Source: Hymenoscyphus infarciens
Taxonomy: Eukaryota > Ascomycota > Leotiomycetes > Helotiales > Helotiaceae
DNA length: 56,621 nucleotides
Assembly: GCA_001414345.1 (NCBI GenBank)
Contig: LLCB01000353.1
Location: 1-56,621, forward strand
Direction of reading: 5' to 3'
Within the stretch, counting starts at the first letter, position 1, and each line of letters begins with the position of its first letter. The notes under the pieces were generated by a model. That model saw only the letters and a list, made by a program, of their open reading frames with translations, searched no databases and was not told the DNA's origin. Positions 46,245 to 56,104 of the stretch are shown here, one piece after another. The translations under genes and the position numbers were made by a program.

Positions 46245-47462
46245 ATGAATGCAGTTGTGACTATGGAAACCCTGAGCGAAGAGCTTATCATCGAGATCTT
46301 TGAATTTCTCCCCAAACCAGCGCTGGTGCGGTTGTCGTCAATTTCGAAACGATTTCAGCGTCTCGCTCTTCCACTCCTCTATCATACCATTGATCTAAGC
46401 GTGCACAACTTCAAACCTATTCCCGACGAGAAATTTCCTTCCGGATTCCAGCGATGGCCTAGGGACATCGAGAGTATCTCTTCGAACCAATATCAATTCA
46501 CGAGCCAGCTGCATCGGAATCCATGCTACGCAAGTTTTGTCCGCTCATTCACTTGGAGTTTGGGAATCGAAAATCACGCAAATTTGACGGAACAAGAAAA
46601 GGCTTCTTGGAACCCTCAAAACACATACATCATGTTTTCCCTCTTGAACAACGTAACCGAGATTGATATCGATGGCGGAACACTTCATCGAGAGCTGGTG
46701 TCTTCGATACTTGTTCCTCACATGGCTTCTTGCTTCCCAGCTGCGCAACGCATTCGAATCGGCGGGAAAATGCATTATGCTTTGGCTTCGTGTATATTAC
46801 ATGGAGTGGAAAAAGCACCCATTGTTTCCTTGGATTTAAACAACATACAAGAAGGAGGCCTTTTATCAACTGGTCTGAACGTCGAAGTGCAACGAAACAC
46901 TTTACACTTTTTTTTCTTCGAAGAAGACTGGCCCATTGGTTGTTTTCCCAGACAGGTGGTTTCTGGAAACATGCGAAGGATCTTGAATTCTTCTTTGATC
47001 TCTCGGTGTATGAACCTGCAATCTCTCGCTCTCCGCAAACAAGGCCAACAAGCATATGACCAAGATCTACCAAGCGGGCTCACCCGCGAAATGCAGGTTT
47101 ATGAAGAATGGGCCTACTTTATTTCACGAGTACATCCAGCCCACATTTTGTTTGAGCATAAGAGCCATATACATCCACTTTATAACGAAGAAGGGTTTAT
47201 GGGTAGTGGCTCTGAACTGCAACCAAAGGAATGGATACTGCCAAAGAAATTGAACCAAGTTAAGCCACCGATGGATGTAATGTTTGAGGAGAATATACTT
47301 CCGATTTTGATCAAAGGATGGCCAGAATTAAGAAAGCTGGAGTTTCGAGGAATAAGCAGAAAGGTTCTTGGTGAACTTGAACATCAGCATACTCATGTCG
47401 AAGTTCTAGTGAGAGAAAAATTAGAACGGGGCTGGAACGCAGTTGTTGGGCAAGATTCGTAA
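46245..47462 (+). CDS. F-box protein
   Basis: 405 aa from ATG 46245 (AAATATGAATG); an alternative start at 46263 gives METLSEEL directly. Residues 7-45 (METLSEELIIEIFEFL, KPALVRLSSISKRF, LALPLLYHTIDL) are a good F-box with the usual LP/L..L..I pattern, predicting binding to Skp1 in an SCF ubiquitin ligase. The remaining 350 residues have no clear repeat but keep buried-looking leucine segments (LLNNVTEIDIDGG, CMNLQSLALRKQ, WPELRKLEFRG) typical of the target-binding region of fungal F-box/LRR-like proteins. It lacks the LYTYC signature of the other two F-box-like genes in this window, so it belongs to a different subfamily. No introns are needed. Confidence 0.85.
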   Translation: MNAVVTMETLSEELIIEIFEFLPKPALVRLSSISKRFQRLALPLLYHTIDLSVHNFKPIPDEKFPSGFQRWPRDIESISSNQYQFTSQLHRNPCYASFVRSFTWSLGIENHANLTEQEKASWNPQNTYIMFSLLNNVTEIDIDGGTLHRELVSSILVPHMASCFPAAQRIRIGGKMHYALASCILHGVEKAPIVSLDLNNIQEGGLLSTGLNVEVQRNTLHFFFFEEDWPIGCFPRQVVSGNMRRILNSSLISRCMNLQSLALRKQGQQAYDQDLPSGLTREMQVYEEWAYFISRVHPAHILFEHKSHIHPLYNEEGFMGSGSELQPKEWILPKKLNQVKPPMDVMFEENILPILIKGWPELRKLEFRGISRKVLGELEHQHTHVEVLVREKLERGWNAVVGQDS

Positions 47463-48098
47463 ATGGCGCCAACCTTGAACAATTCTGTAGAAATAATTCA
47501 TTTTGCAAAGGCCCTCCGGCTCGCAGGATTTTCTGTCTGCATCTTCTGCAAACCTCTCTTGTGATTCCCCAGGCTGTTTTCAGATGGCATTTTTCTTAGT
47601 CAGCTACTCAGTAATTCGTAAAGTGCAAGTTCCAGCCGAAGTAGCATCTGAATAAGGAGAGTGGAACAACAATACCAAATTAAGAGAAGTAGGCATGGAA
47701 TGACGAACAATTACAAAACAGTTTTCAATCCATCGAGTATTCTTAAGTATGATGAAAGACGGAGCCTGGTCAAGAGCGTTAAAAATCGGGGATATCGGAG
47801 GAGACGCATCACACGCCATGTTTTCCCATTTGATACCGATTGCACTCCATCAAAACAGCAAAGTTCGGCCAACCCTGATGTAAGTACCTTGTCTGTGTCT
47901 CTGACTACCATTCTAATGAATCTACAACAGTATTCGTCCTTACAATTGCAATAATAAAGACCGCGCAGACAGAGACGAGAGCTTTTCTGAGCTATTCAAG
48001 GCAAGTCACCCTCTCCCCAAAAAACCACCTGCTAATTGTTTTAGTCTTTTGGTGATAAAGCCAGGTTAGATAGTTCAGTTTCGTTAGCTGAGTTCCCA
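47463..48098. other. Intergenic, possible upstream exon remnants
   Basis: A plus-strand frame ending at 47954 contains FPFDTDCTPSKQQSSANPD followed by a donor-like GTAAGT (47880). This could be an upstream exon of the gene whose remnants lie at 48099-48695, but I could not join them in frame. Confidence 0.3.
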
Positions 48099-48695
48099 GA
48101 CTTGTGCTTTTATCTCTTGGATGCCAATAAAGACGGGGCTGGTACATGCGTCCAGAGGGGAGGTTGCACTGGCAAGCCGCGCCCCCTTACTCCACTACTC
48201 GGGGTTCTCAACTCCAAATTATCCGGTGGTTCTCATTTTGGAGGAGTAGTGATGTCGGACTACGCAGAAAGGTAACGAATTACCCCCTTCTTAAGTTCAT
48301 AAGTTCGAGGCTAATGAGGTTCAAAAAAGCCTTTATCGAGGATGGCTAGCAAATGGTAAGAAGAATGGCGTACCCACCTACGAGATAAACAAAGATGCCC
48401 CTCCAGGTTCTCCCGCCAATTTGTATGACACTGGGAATTCTTCGCCAGGGTTGTACAACTCATACTTTAATGTGTGTGGGAATGACGACCCAACATCTCT
48501 GCTGGAAAATTGGAAATCACAACCAGATATGCGTATTATTTCAGCAAATATAAGGCAGGCAGCCGATGTAAGTTTCGAATCCAATTTCCACTAGTTGAAT
48601 TCTGAAAGCATGCTGATTATAACCGTTTCAAGTGGGGCTTTGCAGACGCAACCAAAGGCTATCCTTGCCGCGGCGATGCAAAACTAACAACTTGA
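48099..48695 (+). pseudogene. Multi-exon gene of unknown family, 5' part uncertain or broken
   Basis: Three coding-looking blocks are visible. Block 1 (about 48099-48271) gives DLCFYLLDANKDGAGTCVQ, then GGCTGKPRPLTPLLGVL.. GVVMSDYAER before a GTAACG donor; DANKDGAG resembles an EF-hand loop. Block 2 (about 48350-48567) gives NGKKNGVPTYEINKDAPPGS.. NVCGNDDPTSLLENWKSQ.. ANIRQAAD. Block 3 (48633-48695) gives WGFADATKGYPCRGDAKLTT and a stop. Blocks 2 and 3 join cleanly through intron 48568-48632 (GTAAGT..TCAAG, CTGAT branch). Blocks 1 and 2 do not join in frame with the splice sites I can see, and no start codon is found. The locus is either a pseudogene or has an unrecognised exon. No homologous family is recognised. 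Confidence 0.45.
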
Positions 48696-49291
48696 ATTTC
48701 CTAGTGTCTACCTGCACCCAATTTCTCTAATTGGGGTTGGCTTGTTGTATTACTTGGTACAAAAGTGGAATTTTTGTTAGAGTCCCGGGGGAGAGCAGCA
48801 AAAGAAGGGTTAAACAGTAAGATTTATAAAAAAAACTCACAAGAAAATTGGAGTTGAAGGAGGGCTTTCTATATATTGAAAATGACCAAGGTTGAATGGT
48901 CTTTACTGGAACCACGTTAAAGAATATATGTCCCCGATTAATTCCCCGCAATTCCCAATTGGCTGGAGAAACAAATTACAAGGGTACCCAGTCCTATCCC
49001 AGGTTACTTCCCCGCCTCCCCATCTTTCAATCTCTCTTCTTTTCTTGATCGTCTATCGATACGAGAACCTCAGATATCCCACTTTCTTCTTGAATTATTG
49101 ATTGCGGCTTATCGCAGTATGCAACCCTAAGTAACGTTACTGTATGCTCTGAGGGCTTGGCTGTGAAGATCATTTCACCGGTGTTCACATTTGATACCCG
49201 TTGCCCTCACGTCTAGGTAACATGAGCTCCACAGCTTTATTTTTTGTCGCTGTCGCAAATACTTGAGCCAAACTCCAGGAAGCTTTCAGCA
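48696..49291. promoter_or_regulatory. Upstream region of the GH20 gene
   Basis: About 600 bp without a supported gene. It contains an AT-rich patch (GATTTATAAAAAAAACTC, 48819-48837) and the leader of the secreted hexosaminidase gene. No specific regulator site is identified. Confidence 0.35.
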
Positions 49292-51427
49292 ATGATTATT
49301 AAACCCCTCTTGTTTGCCGTTGGCGCCCTGGCTCTTCAGTTATTACCACCACCTCTGCAAATCACAACTCCAACTTCGAATGGTACTTCTTCTGGCCTTG
49401 TGCTGAGGAAAATACCTTCAACAATTTACATCACCAATCCATTGGCTTCACGGCGGGACACGGAGGGTCTGACCCTCATCCCACCCTCTGGCAAAGAGTT
49501 TGCAGAGACATTTCGTGATGAGTTGGCAAGCATCACGAAGAAGAATTGGACAGTGGAGGTGATTGAAAAATTGCCAACAAACAAATCGGGGATATTTCTC
49601 GATTTTGATCCAGAACTTTCCACCTCTTTGACGTACGAGAATGGTCTCCCCACAGAAGAGGGCTATGTGCTTGACATTACCAAGAGAACTGCAATTATCA
49701 CGGGTTCCGGATCGAGAGGGGCATTTTGGGGTACAAGGACGTTACTTCAAACCCTGATGCTCTCAAATTGGACATCTGCACCTGCAATGAAAGTTACAGA
49801 TGCACCTGCCTACTCGACACGGGGTTATATGTTGGATGCTGGACGAAAATGGTACTCGCCGGGATTCCTCAAAGAACTGTGCACGTATGCGTCTTTCTTT
49901 AAGATGTCTGAGTTTCATTATCACACGAGTGATAATTACCCACTCAATCGAGGTCGAAACGCAACTTGGAATCTTGTCTACGCTCAATTTTCTCTTCACC
50001 CGGAGGATCCTGACTTGCAAGGACTTGTTCAGAGACCCAATGAGACACTCGGCCGAGCAGATTTCGAAGACTTGCAGAATCACTGTGCTCAACATGGAGT
50101 CACAGTAATTCCAGAAATCGAGGCTCCTGGTCATTGTCTGGCAATCACGAAATGGAAACCCCAATTAGCCCTCGGGAGCAAGGATCTCTTGAACCTCACT
50201 CATCCGGACAGCATTCCAACAATCAAAGCAATATGGGCGGAATTTCTTCCATGGTTTCACACCAAAGAAGTCCATATCGGTGCTGACGAGTACGATGCAT
50301 CTTTGGCTGATGATTATATCAACTTTGTTAACGAAATGTCATCGTTCATCAAAGAGACTTCCGGAAAGAAGATCAGAATTTGGGGTACTGAAGAGCCATC
50401 CGAAAACTTGACGACATCCAAAAATATAGTCGTCCAACATTGGCAGTATGGACAATCCGACCCTGTCTTGCTTCAGGACGAAGGTTACGAGATGATCAAT
50501 TCCCAGGATTGGTGGGCCTACATGTCTTTGAAGAATGATCATACTCCCATCAACCCGGCTCCTTATCCACAGTTCTTCAATGAAACTCGAACGATGAATT
50601 TCGCCAATCAACCGGGTTGGCAATGGCAGCCAGCTCTTTTCAACCAAGTCAACATCACTATGCAATTGCCTCCTGGAGCAAGCGAAAATAAAGGGGCAAT
50701 TATGGCAGCTTGGAATGATAATGGGCCGGATGCAACTACACAATTGGAAGCCTACTACGCAATGAGACGAGGGATACCTTTGATTGGTGCTAGGTCGTGG
50801 AGTGGGGCTAGGGGTATGGCTGTGGATGCCAGCACGATTGACAACTCGATTGACTTCCTTTCTGCAAATGCCCCGGGCCATAATCTAGACAGGAAAAGCA
50901 AATTTGTCTCTTGGAAGCGGAAATCAGAAAGGAATCCCGTCACTTTAGGCCATGGTAGTAAAGGAATGAACTACACTCTAAATCTTTCGGTAACTGGCCC
51001 CTTTACCCTCGCTTCTGACGATGTCATCTTGAGTCTTACGAACAATGGATCCTTGATATTCAATTCTGATGGATACGAGTACCCTTTGAGATCAGTTGCC
51101 GAGACTGATGGATTTGACGCTGGACATCCGGGACGCATATGGAGCAATGCAACTACATCAACACATGAAGTTGTCAATGTCCAAGTCCCAGCCGAAATCA
51201 AGATCACGGGAGATGTTATTGGTGGGAGTCGAGTGTGGATTGATGGAGTCTTCAAAGGTCGCTTCGAGGTGTTTGTGTTTGGAGGTCGGAACACTTTGTT
51301 CAGCTGGAGTCAGATGGCTTTTGTTGCACCTCTGGAAACCGTTTCTGGTGGTATTTCGAAGATATCTCTCGAAGATGGAAAGAATATAACGGCGACTTCT
51401 AGCGAAGTAGTAATTCCTTGTTGTTAG
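49292..51427 (+). CDS. Secreted GH20 beta-N-acetylhexosaminidase
   Basis: 711 aa from ATG 49292; the open frame continues 16 codons upstream without an ATG. The N-terminus MIIKPLLFAVGALALQLL is a signal peptide. A GH20 N-terminal domain (to about 155) is followed by the TIM barrel: SRGYMLDAGR-type start (STRGYMLDAGRKWY), FHYHTSDNY, VTVIPEIEAPGH, then the catalytic pair in HIGADEYD (Asp332-Glu333), IRIWGTEEP, and IMAAWNDNG. GH20 enzymes use substrate-assisted catalysis to remove terminal N-acetylhexosamine from chitin fragments or glycans. A C-terminal beta-rich region of about 160 residues (from about 550) is an added domain, possibly lectin-like or carbohydrate-binding. It has many N-glycosylation sites and no introns. 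The likely substrate is chitooligosaccharide or glycoprotein glycan outside the cell. Confidence 0.92.
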   Translation: MIIKPLLFAVGALALQLLPPPLQITTPTSNGTSSGLVLRKIPSTIYITNPLASRRDTEGLTLIPPSGKEFAETFRDELASITKKNWTVEVIEKLPTNKSGIFLDFDPELSTSLTYENGLPTEEGYVLDITKRTAIITGSGSRGAFWGTRTLLQTLMLSNWTSAPAMKVTDAPAYSTRGYMLDAGRKWYSPGFLKELCTYASFFKMSEFHYHTSDNYPLNRGRNATWNLVYAQFSLHPEDPDLQGLVQRPNETLGRADFEDLQNHCAQHGVTVIPEIEAPGHCLAITKWKPQLALGSKDLLNLTHPDSIPTIKAIWAEFLPWFHTKEVHIGADEYDASLADDYINFVNEMSSFIKETSGKKIRIWGTEEPSENLTTSKNIVVQHWQYGQSDPVLLQDEGYEMINSQDWWAYMSLKNDHTPINPAPYPQFFNETRTMNFANQPGWQWQPALFNQVNITMQLPPGASENKGAIMAAWNDNGPDATTQLEAYYAMRRGIPLIGARSWSGARGMAVDASTIDNSIDFLSANAPGHNLDRKSKFVSWKRKSERNPVTLGHGSKGMNYTLNLSVTGPFTLASDDVILSLTNNGSLIFNSDGYEYPLRSVAETDGFDAGHPGRIWSNATTSTHEVVNVQVPAEIKITGDVIGGSRVWIDGVFKGRFEVFVFGGRNTLFSWSQMAFVAPLETVSGGISKISLEDGKNITATSSEVVIPCC

Positions 51428-51632
51428 GACTTCTGTAAGAGCCGGGCAGGAAATACAATCTATAATCTCTATCACTTTCTGGTCAATGCTTGGCCAATCT
51501 TTTGTAGAGGTAGCTGATGGAGCTTCGCGACCTACCCAGGCTTCGACAAAACACGTCATGTGAGTCTTGTATGATGCATCGATGACGAAGACCAACACCA
51601 ATTACAGACGACGATTTTCTGGTTCTATCTAA

Positions 51633-52064
51633 GGGCCTGTTTGGCTAGCATATTTTCTAAATAGTTTAGGATATGCACCACTAAAAAGGCGTTATAATAA
51701 TATTAGATAATTTACTATATTTAATAACTCAAAATATGCTAAATTGTTTAGCCTGTATATTTTTTAAGCTAGATTATTTAGCAAAATAATCTAATATTTA
51801 TATAAAACATTATCCCTACCAAGAAAAGGTTATTATCCTATTATCGTCAAAACCACGATAATTAGAATATATTCTAGTATATCTTTTATCACTCACTTAC
51901 GCTTATATTATAAATACAGCTCTAAGCTATACGAGCCAAACCATTATAGAATATATTATCCGAATAATTAGATACTAAATAAATATATGCTGTGCCACTT
52001 TTAAAAGGTCCTGGCATATTTAATAGACTATTTAAAATTATCCTAGAGTGAGCCAAACAGGCCC
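51633..52064. mobile_element. PIF/Harbinger-like MITE
   Basis: 432 bp with terminal inverted repeats GGGCCTGTTTGGCT and AGCCAAACAGGCCC, flanked by TAA on both sides (51630-51632, 52065-52067), the 3-bp target duplication of PIF/Harbinger elements. The interior is AT-rich with no open frame. It lies 200 bp after the GH20 gene and is unmutated at its ends, so it is probably younger or escaped RIP. Similar GGGCCTGTTTGG ends are known for many eukaryotic MITEs. Confidence 0.8.
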
Positions 52065-52957
52065 TAAGGTAGATACCATCCTTTCTTCTGAGGACAGCTG
52101 ATGGGCTCCGGGTATTGCTGCTGCCTGTCAAATTGTCTTGGCATTGCCTTGAAACTTCGTAAATTCGCCTTGCGAACCACTAAAATACAAAGAATGCCTT
52201 GGAATGACTGGTTGGATCTTGTGAGTCACATTCATGAAGCTGCCTGCTTTGTAAAGCCAAGTAGTTACTTACAAAAATATACGTTATTTGATCAGTGAAA
52301 AGATATAAGTGGGGCTACATCCTAAAAGCGGCAGTGCCAGTGAAAACAACAGCACGATCCACTAGAAATTGAAGTTGGTTGTTCCAGGAATCTAAATTGA
52401 TACTGAGATTTCTGCCACTTTTGCTATTCATTGCTACATAGGCCGATTTTGTTGTAGAACAGTCAGGGTAACACAAGAAGTGGACCTTTTCTTGAGTGAA
52501 AATAACGAGAGAGAAGCTCACCGACCTGAACTCTGGTCGTGAAATTCAGATTATTTCACGTGACAGTCCCGCGCCATCCGCCTAAACCTTACATTTTTCC
52601 GTGAACTTCTGTGAAGGAATAACTAGACGAATAAATAATAAAATAAAGCACACAAACCTGGCAATAAGTACCGTAAGTATTGGGAAACTTGAGTAGAAAA
52701 CAGCCGAAAACACGGGACTAAGGGGGCGAAGTCTGTCTCAGCCAATAGAATCCTCAGCTTTATTTTTAAGGCAACAAGGCTGACTCCGTCGACTTCTTCT
52801 ATAAGAGAACGTGCCCCAATAACACCTTTTCAGCATCAACTCCCTTCTACAACAACTCCTCTATCATTGAACAACGTTTGATTTTCAGCTTTCGGCATTC
52901 CAAGCAAAATCACCCCCGCAGCAGCGCGACTTCAGCGTACGGCTCCATCCAAACAAG
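52065..52957. promoter_or_regulatory. Upstream region of the VIT/vWA gene
   Basis: No gene is seen. A CCAAT box lies at 52742-52746 and a TATA-like CTATAAGAG near 52800, about 160 bp before the ATG at 52958, a plausible core promoter. The segment 52860-52957 is a C/A-rich leader. Confidence 0.45.
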
Positions 52958-55900
52958 ATGCTGACTTTCTGCGGATGTTACTACATCCAGCCTTCATACC
53001 AATCAAGTTTGTTCAGCGGCCACCCCCAAAGACAGTACCTCCCCCTTGTCTCCTCTTCATTCCACAATACCATATTGAGCAACACTTCTCAGACTGTTCT
53101 CACCCAGAGGTTCACAAACCCTTCTAAAGACACTGCCATCCAAGAGTGTGTTTACACTTTCCCCCTTTATGCTGACGTCAGTGTTGTCAAATTCACTTGT
53201 CGCATCGGCAAAAAGGTCCTCTATGGTGTCGTAAAAGAAAAATTTAAAGCCAAAAAAATATTCGATGAAGCTGTTGCAAAGGGAGAAACTGCTGGTCTAC
53301 TAGAGCAGTCTCTTGAAGCATCAGATGTTTTCAGCACCAAGTTGGGCAACGTCCCTGGAGGTGAGAGTGTGTTTGTCGAGTTGACCTACATTGGCGAACT
53401 GAAGAATGGTGATGGAGATAGTGTCAGACTCACGATCCCAACAACTATTGCACCTCGTTATGGATCCGGACCTTCTTCTACATTTGGTGCTTCTGAAACT
53501 CCAGCACTCTCAGACACCGAAGTTGGTATCAAGATTGTTGTCGACATCAACATTCCAGATGGGTCATTCATCAAAGGTGTACAGTCGCCCTCACATCCAA
53601 TTTCTGTCTCTATGGGCACAGTATCAACTGCAACAGAAGCCGATCCGACTATGAGCAAAGCCTCGGCAACTTTAGCCCTTGGGAGCGCAGCACTCGAAAA
53701 GGACTTTGTACTCATTGTGCAAAGCAAGAATTCTGGTGTTCCAAAGGCTCTACTTGAAACACATCCATCCATTCCGAACCAAAGAGCATTGATGGTAACA
53801 CTTGTTCCCAAATTCACACTTCCACCCTCCAGACCAGAGCTTGTCTTTGTAGCAGATCGCAGTGGAAGTATGAATGGAAATATTCCCATGCTCATCTTGG
53901 CCTTGAAAGTCTTCCTCAAATCGATGCCGGCTGGAGTCAAATTCAACATATGCTCTTTCGGTAGCTCGTGTCAGTTTCTATGGCCAAAAAGTCGGACCTA
54001 CGACGCTGGAACACTCAAAGAAGCGTCCGATCATGTAGAGACATTCGCAGCAAATTTTGGGGGCACCGAAACCTTTGGAGCCATCAAAGCAACAATTGAA
54101 AGACGTTGGGCCGACTTGAAATTGGATATCATCCTACTGACTGATGGAGATATTTGGGGACAAGATCAAATGTTCAAGTATCTCACCGAGCAAACTGAAG
54201 CAACCAATGGCAAGATTCGAGTATTCCCTCTTGGTATCGGAAACGGAGTATCTCATGCTTTGATTGAAGGTATCGCAAGGGCCGGAAATGGCTTTGCACA
54301 AGCAGTTCAAGAAGGTGAAAGACTGGATACTGCTGTTGTGAAAATGCTTCGAGGAGCCTTGACACCACACATCACCGACTACAGTCTTGAAGTCAAATAC
54401 GCCAAGGAGGACGACGACTTCGAAGTCATCGACAAGGTGACTGATGGAATGAAAGTTCTACTCGTGGATCCCAAGCCGGCCCAAAAACAAACTATTTCGC
54501 TCTTCGATAATAACACGGAACCAGAGAAAGCAGATATGGAATCTAGAGATCCCAAGTTACCCGAGATACCATCCCCGAAGCTCCTTCAATCACCACACAA
54601 GATACCATCTCTCTTTGCCTTCTCTCGAACAACCGCCTACATTCTTATGTCTCCAGAGACCTTTCAACGCAATCCAACCTCTGTCATTTTTCGAGCGACT
54701 TCTGAGCATGGACCTCTTGAGCTTGAAATTCCCATTGAAGCTTTGACTCAACCTGGAAAAACTATCCATCAGCTCGCGGCTAAGAAGGCGACTCAAGACA
54801 TGGAGGAGGGTAGAGGTTGGATCTATGAGGCTAGAGACCAAAATGGGGAATTGGTCAAGGACCGATATCCTAGCAGTTTTGATGACCTTGTGAAGAAGGA
54901 ATGCGTTCGGTTAGGCGAGAAATTCCAAGTTGCTGGAAAATGGTGTTCATTTGTTGCGGTGGCTGCGAATGAACCCCAAGCAAACGCTAGCGCCACGGCA
55001 GCCAAGCAAAATGGTAAGTTTTTCAGTATTCTATCGCTCATTGCAGGGTCTATATCAAATACTAATAAACTGCAAACAGATAATCCTCCTGAGCAAGACC
55101 TTTCCAATTCTCCAGGCAACATGGATGTTCTCCAAGACTTCGATTTCGATTCGTTCCTGCATGAAGATGGGGATGCTGACAACTTGAACTTTGCACCAGA
55201 ATATTTGGCACGAGCGGTAGCTTCAAAATCGGCCAAAGGACGCTGCATAAAACCCGCGGCGCCTGCAAGTCATGTGGAATTCCAGAAAATGCGCCGTAGT
55301 TCTCGACCTGCTGCTGTCGGCAATTATGCGCTCCAAGATTACCAAATGCAACACATGCTACTGGAGCAGCAAAACAAGAAAAGACTCTTTATGGCAAGAC
55401 AAGAGCAAGACAACACGCAACAGGCACCCACCACTCGCTCTGTACGAACACGCGGTTCAACGCTCGGTCGTTCATCCGTCCGAGCAACTGCTGATGTTTC
55501 TTTTGGCGCCTGTGCTCCGGCATCTGGTAGATCAGTTCAACCAGCAAGTCCTTCACAGGGAAACAGTCTGTTCAGCTCCTCTGGAGCACAAGCGCAGCAG
55601 AGTGGTGGATTGTTTGGTGGCTTTGGAGCTCAACAAGTAAGCTCCACGTCACCTTTTGGCTCTCAATCACGAGCACAACCAACCTCGAAATCGAAAGGAC
55701 CTGCACCTCCTCCGCAAGCGATGGCACGTAGTGCTTTTTTTTCAGGTCCCGCTTATTATCCTAGCTCGGCTTCTGAAAAGGATGAAAAACCAGACTGGAA
55801 AACCGCTACCAATGAACAGAAGATCCATGCCCTCATCGAGCTTCAAAACTTCGACGGCACGTGGCCCGGAGAAAAAGAATCGGAAATTCTCGAGATTCTT

Positions 55901-56104
55901 GGTATTGAGACTGGAGGACACCCTGAAGGTATTGATGGAACAATTTGGATTACCTTGGTTGTCGTTGACGTTTTGGAAAAGAAAATGGTGGAGGAAGAGG
56001 GTACATGGGGACTTGTGGTTGAGAAGGCAAATAATTGGTTATGTGAGCGTAAAGGTGCTTCACCATCTGAGATGACGAAGGCACGGGATTCACTCAGAAT
56101 TTGA
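52958..56104 (+). CDS. VIT and von Willebrand factor A domain protein
   Basis: Open through 1048 codons, but an in-frame intron 55014-55079 (GTAAGT..CAAACAG, CTAATAA branch; 66 bp, no stop) probably removes 22 residues, giving 1026 aa. Residues about 10-160 form a VIT domain (FPLYADVSVVKFTCRIG, VVKEKFKAKKIFDEA, LGNVPGGESVFVELTYIGEL). A vWA domain follows, with the MIDAS motif DRSGSM (Asp300) and a later LTDGD. A beta-rich region follows (FAFSRTTAYILMSPE). The linker is low-complexity and FG-containing (SGGLFGGFGAQ, STSPFGS), and the C-terminal 110 residues (KIHALIELQNFDGTWP..) resemble the tail found after VIT/vWA in VWA5A/PARP4-like proteins. The family is cytosolic and poorly understood. 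No signal peptide is seen. ATG 52958 is the first in-frame start. Confidence 0.88.
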   Translation: MLTFCGCYYIQPSYQSSLFSGHPQRQYLPLVSSSFHNTILSNTSQTVLTQRFTNPSKDTAIQECVYTFPLYADVSVVKFTCRIGKKVLYGVVKEKFKAKKIFDEAVAKGETAGLLEQSLEASDVFSTKLGNVPGGESVFVELTYIGELKNGDGDSVRLTIPTTIAPRYGSGPSSTFGASETPALSDTEVGIKIVVDINIPDGSFIKGVQSPSHPISVSMGTVSTATEADPTMSKASATLALGSAALEKDFVLIVQSKNSGVPKALLETHPSIPNQRALMVTLVPKFTLPPSRPELVFVADRSGSMNGNIPMLILALKVFLKSMPAGVKFNICSFGSSCQFLWPKSRTYDAGTLKEASDHVETFAANFGGTETFGAIKATIERRWADLKLDIILLTDGDIWGQDQMFKYLTEQTEATNGKIRVFPLGIGNGVSHALIEGIARAGNGFAQAVQEGERLDTAVVKMLRGALTPHITDYSLEVKYAKEDDDFEVIDKVTDGMKVLLVDPKPAQKQTISLFDNNTEPEKADMESRDPKLPEIPSPKLLQSPHKIPSLFAFSRTTAYILMSPETFQRNPTSVIFRATSEHGPLELEIPIEALTQPGKTIHQLAAKKATQDMEEGRGWIYEARDQNGELVKDRYPSSFDDLVKKECVRLGEKFQVAGKWCSFVAVAANEPQANASATAAKQNGKFFSILSLIAGSISNTNKLQTDNPPEQDLSNSPGNMDVLQDFDFDSFLHEDGDADNLNFAPEYLARAVASKSAKGRCIKPAAPASHVEFQKMRRSSRPAAVGNYALQDYQMQHMLLEQQNKKRLFMARQEQDNTQQAPTTRSVRTRGSTLGRSSVRATADVSFGACAPASGRSVQPASPSQGNSLFSSSGAQAQQSGGLFGGFGAQQVSSTSPFGSQSRAQPTSKSKGPAPPPQAMARSAFFSGPAYYPSSASEKDEKPDWKTATNEQKIHALIELQNFDGTWPGEKESEILEILGIETGGHPEGIDGTIWITLVVVDVLEKKMVEEEGTWGLVVEKANNWLCERKGASPSEMTKARDSLRI

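Noticed and set aside
52958..56104. Reading the VIT/vWA protein as intronless
   Set aside because: The segment 55014-55079 has a perfect GTAAGT donor, a CTAATAA branch site and a CAG acceptor, and translates to hydrophobic sequence unlike its surroundings. It is in frame only because its length is divisible by three.
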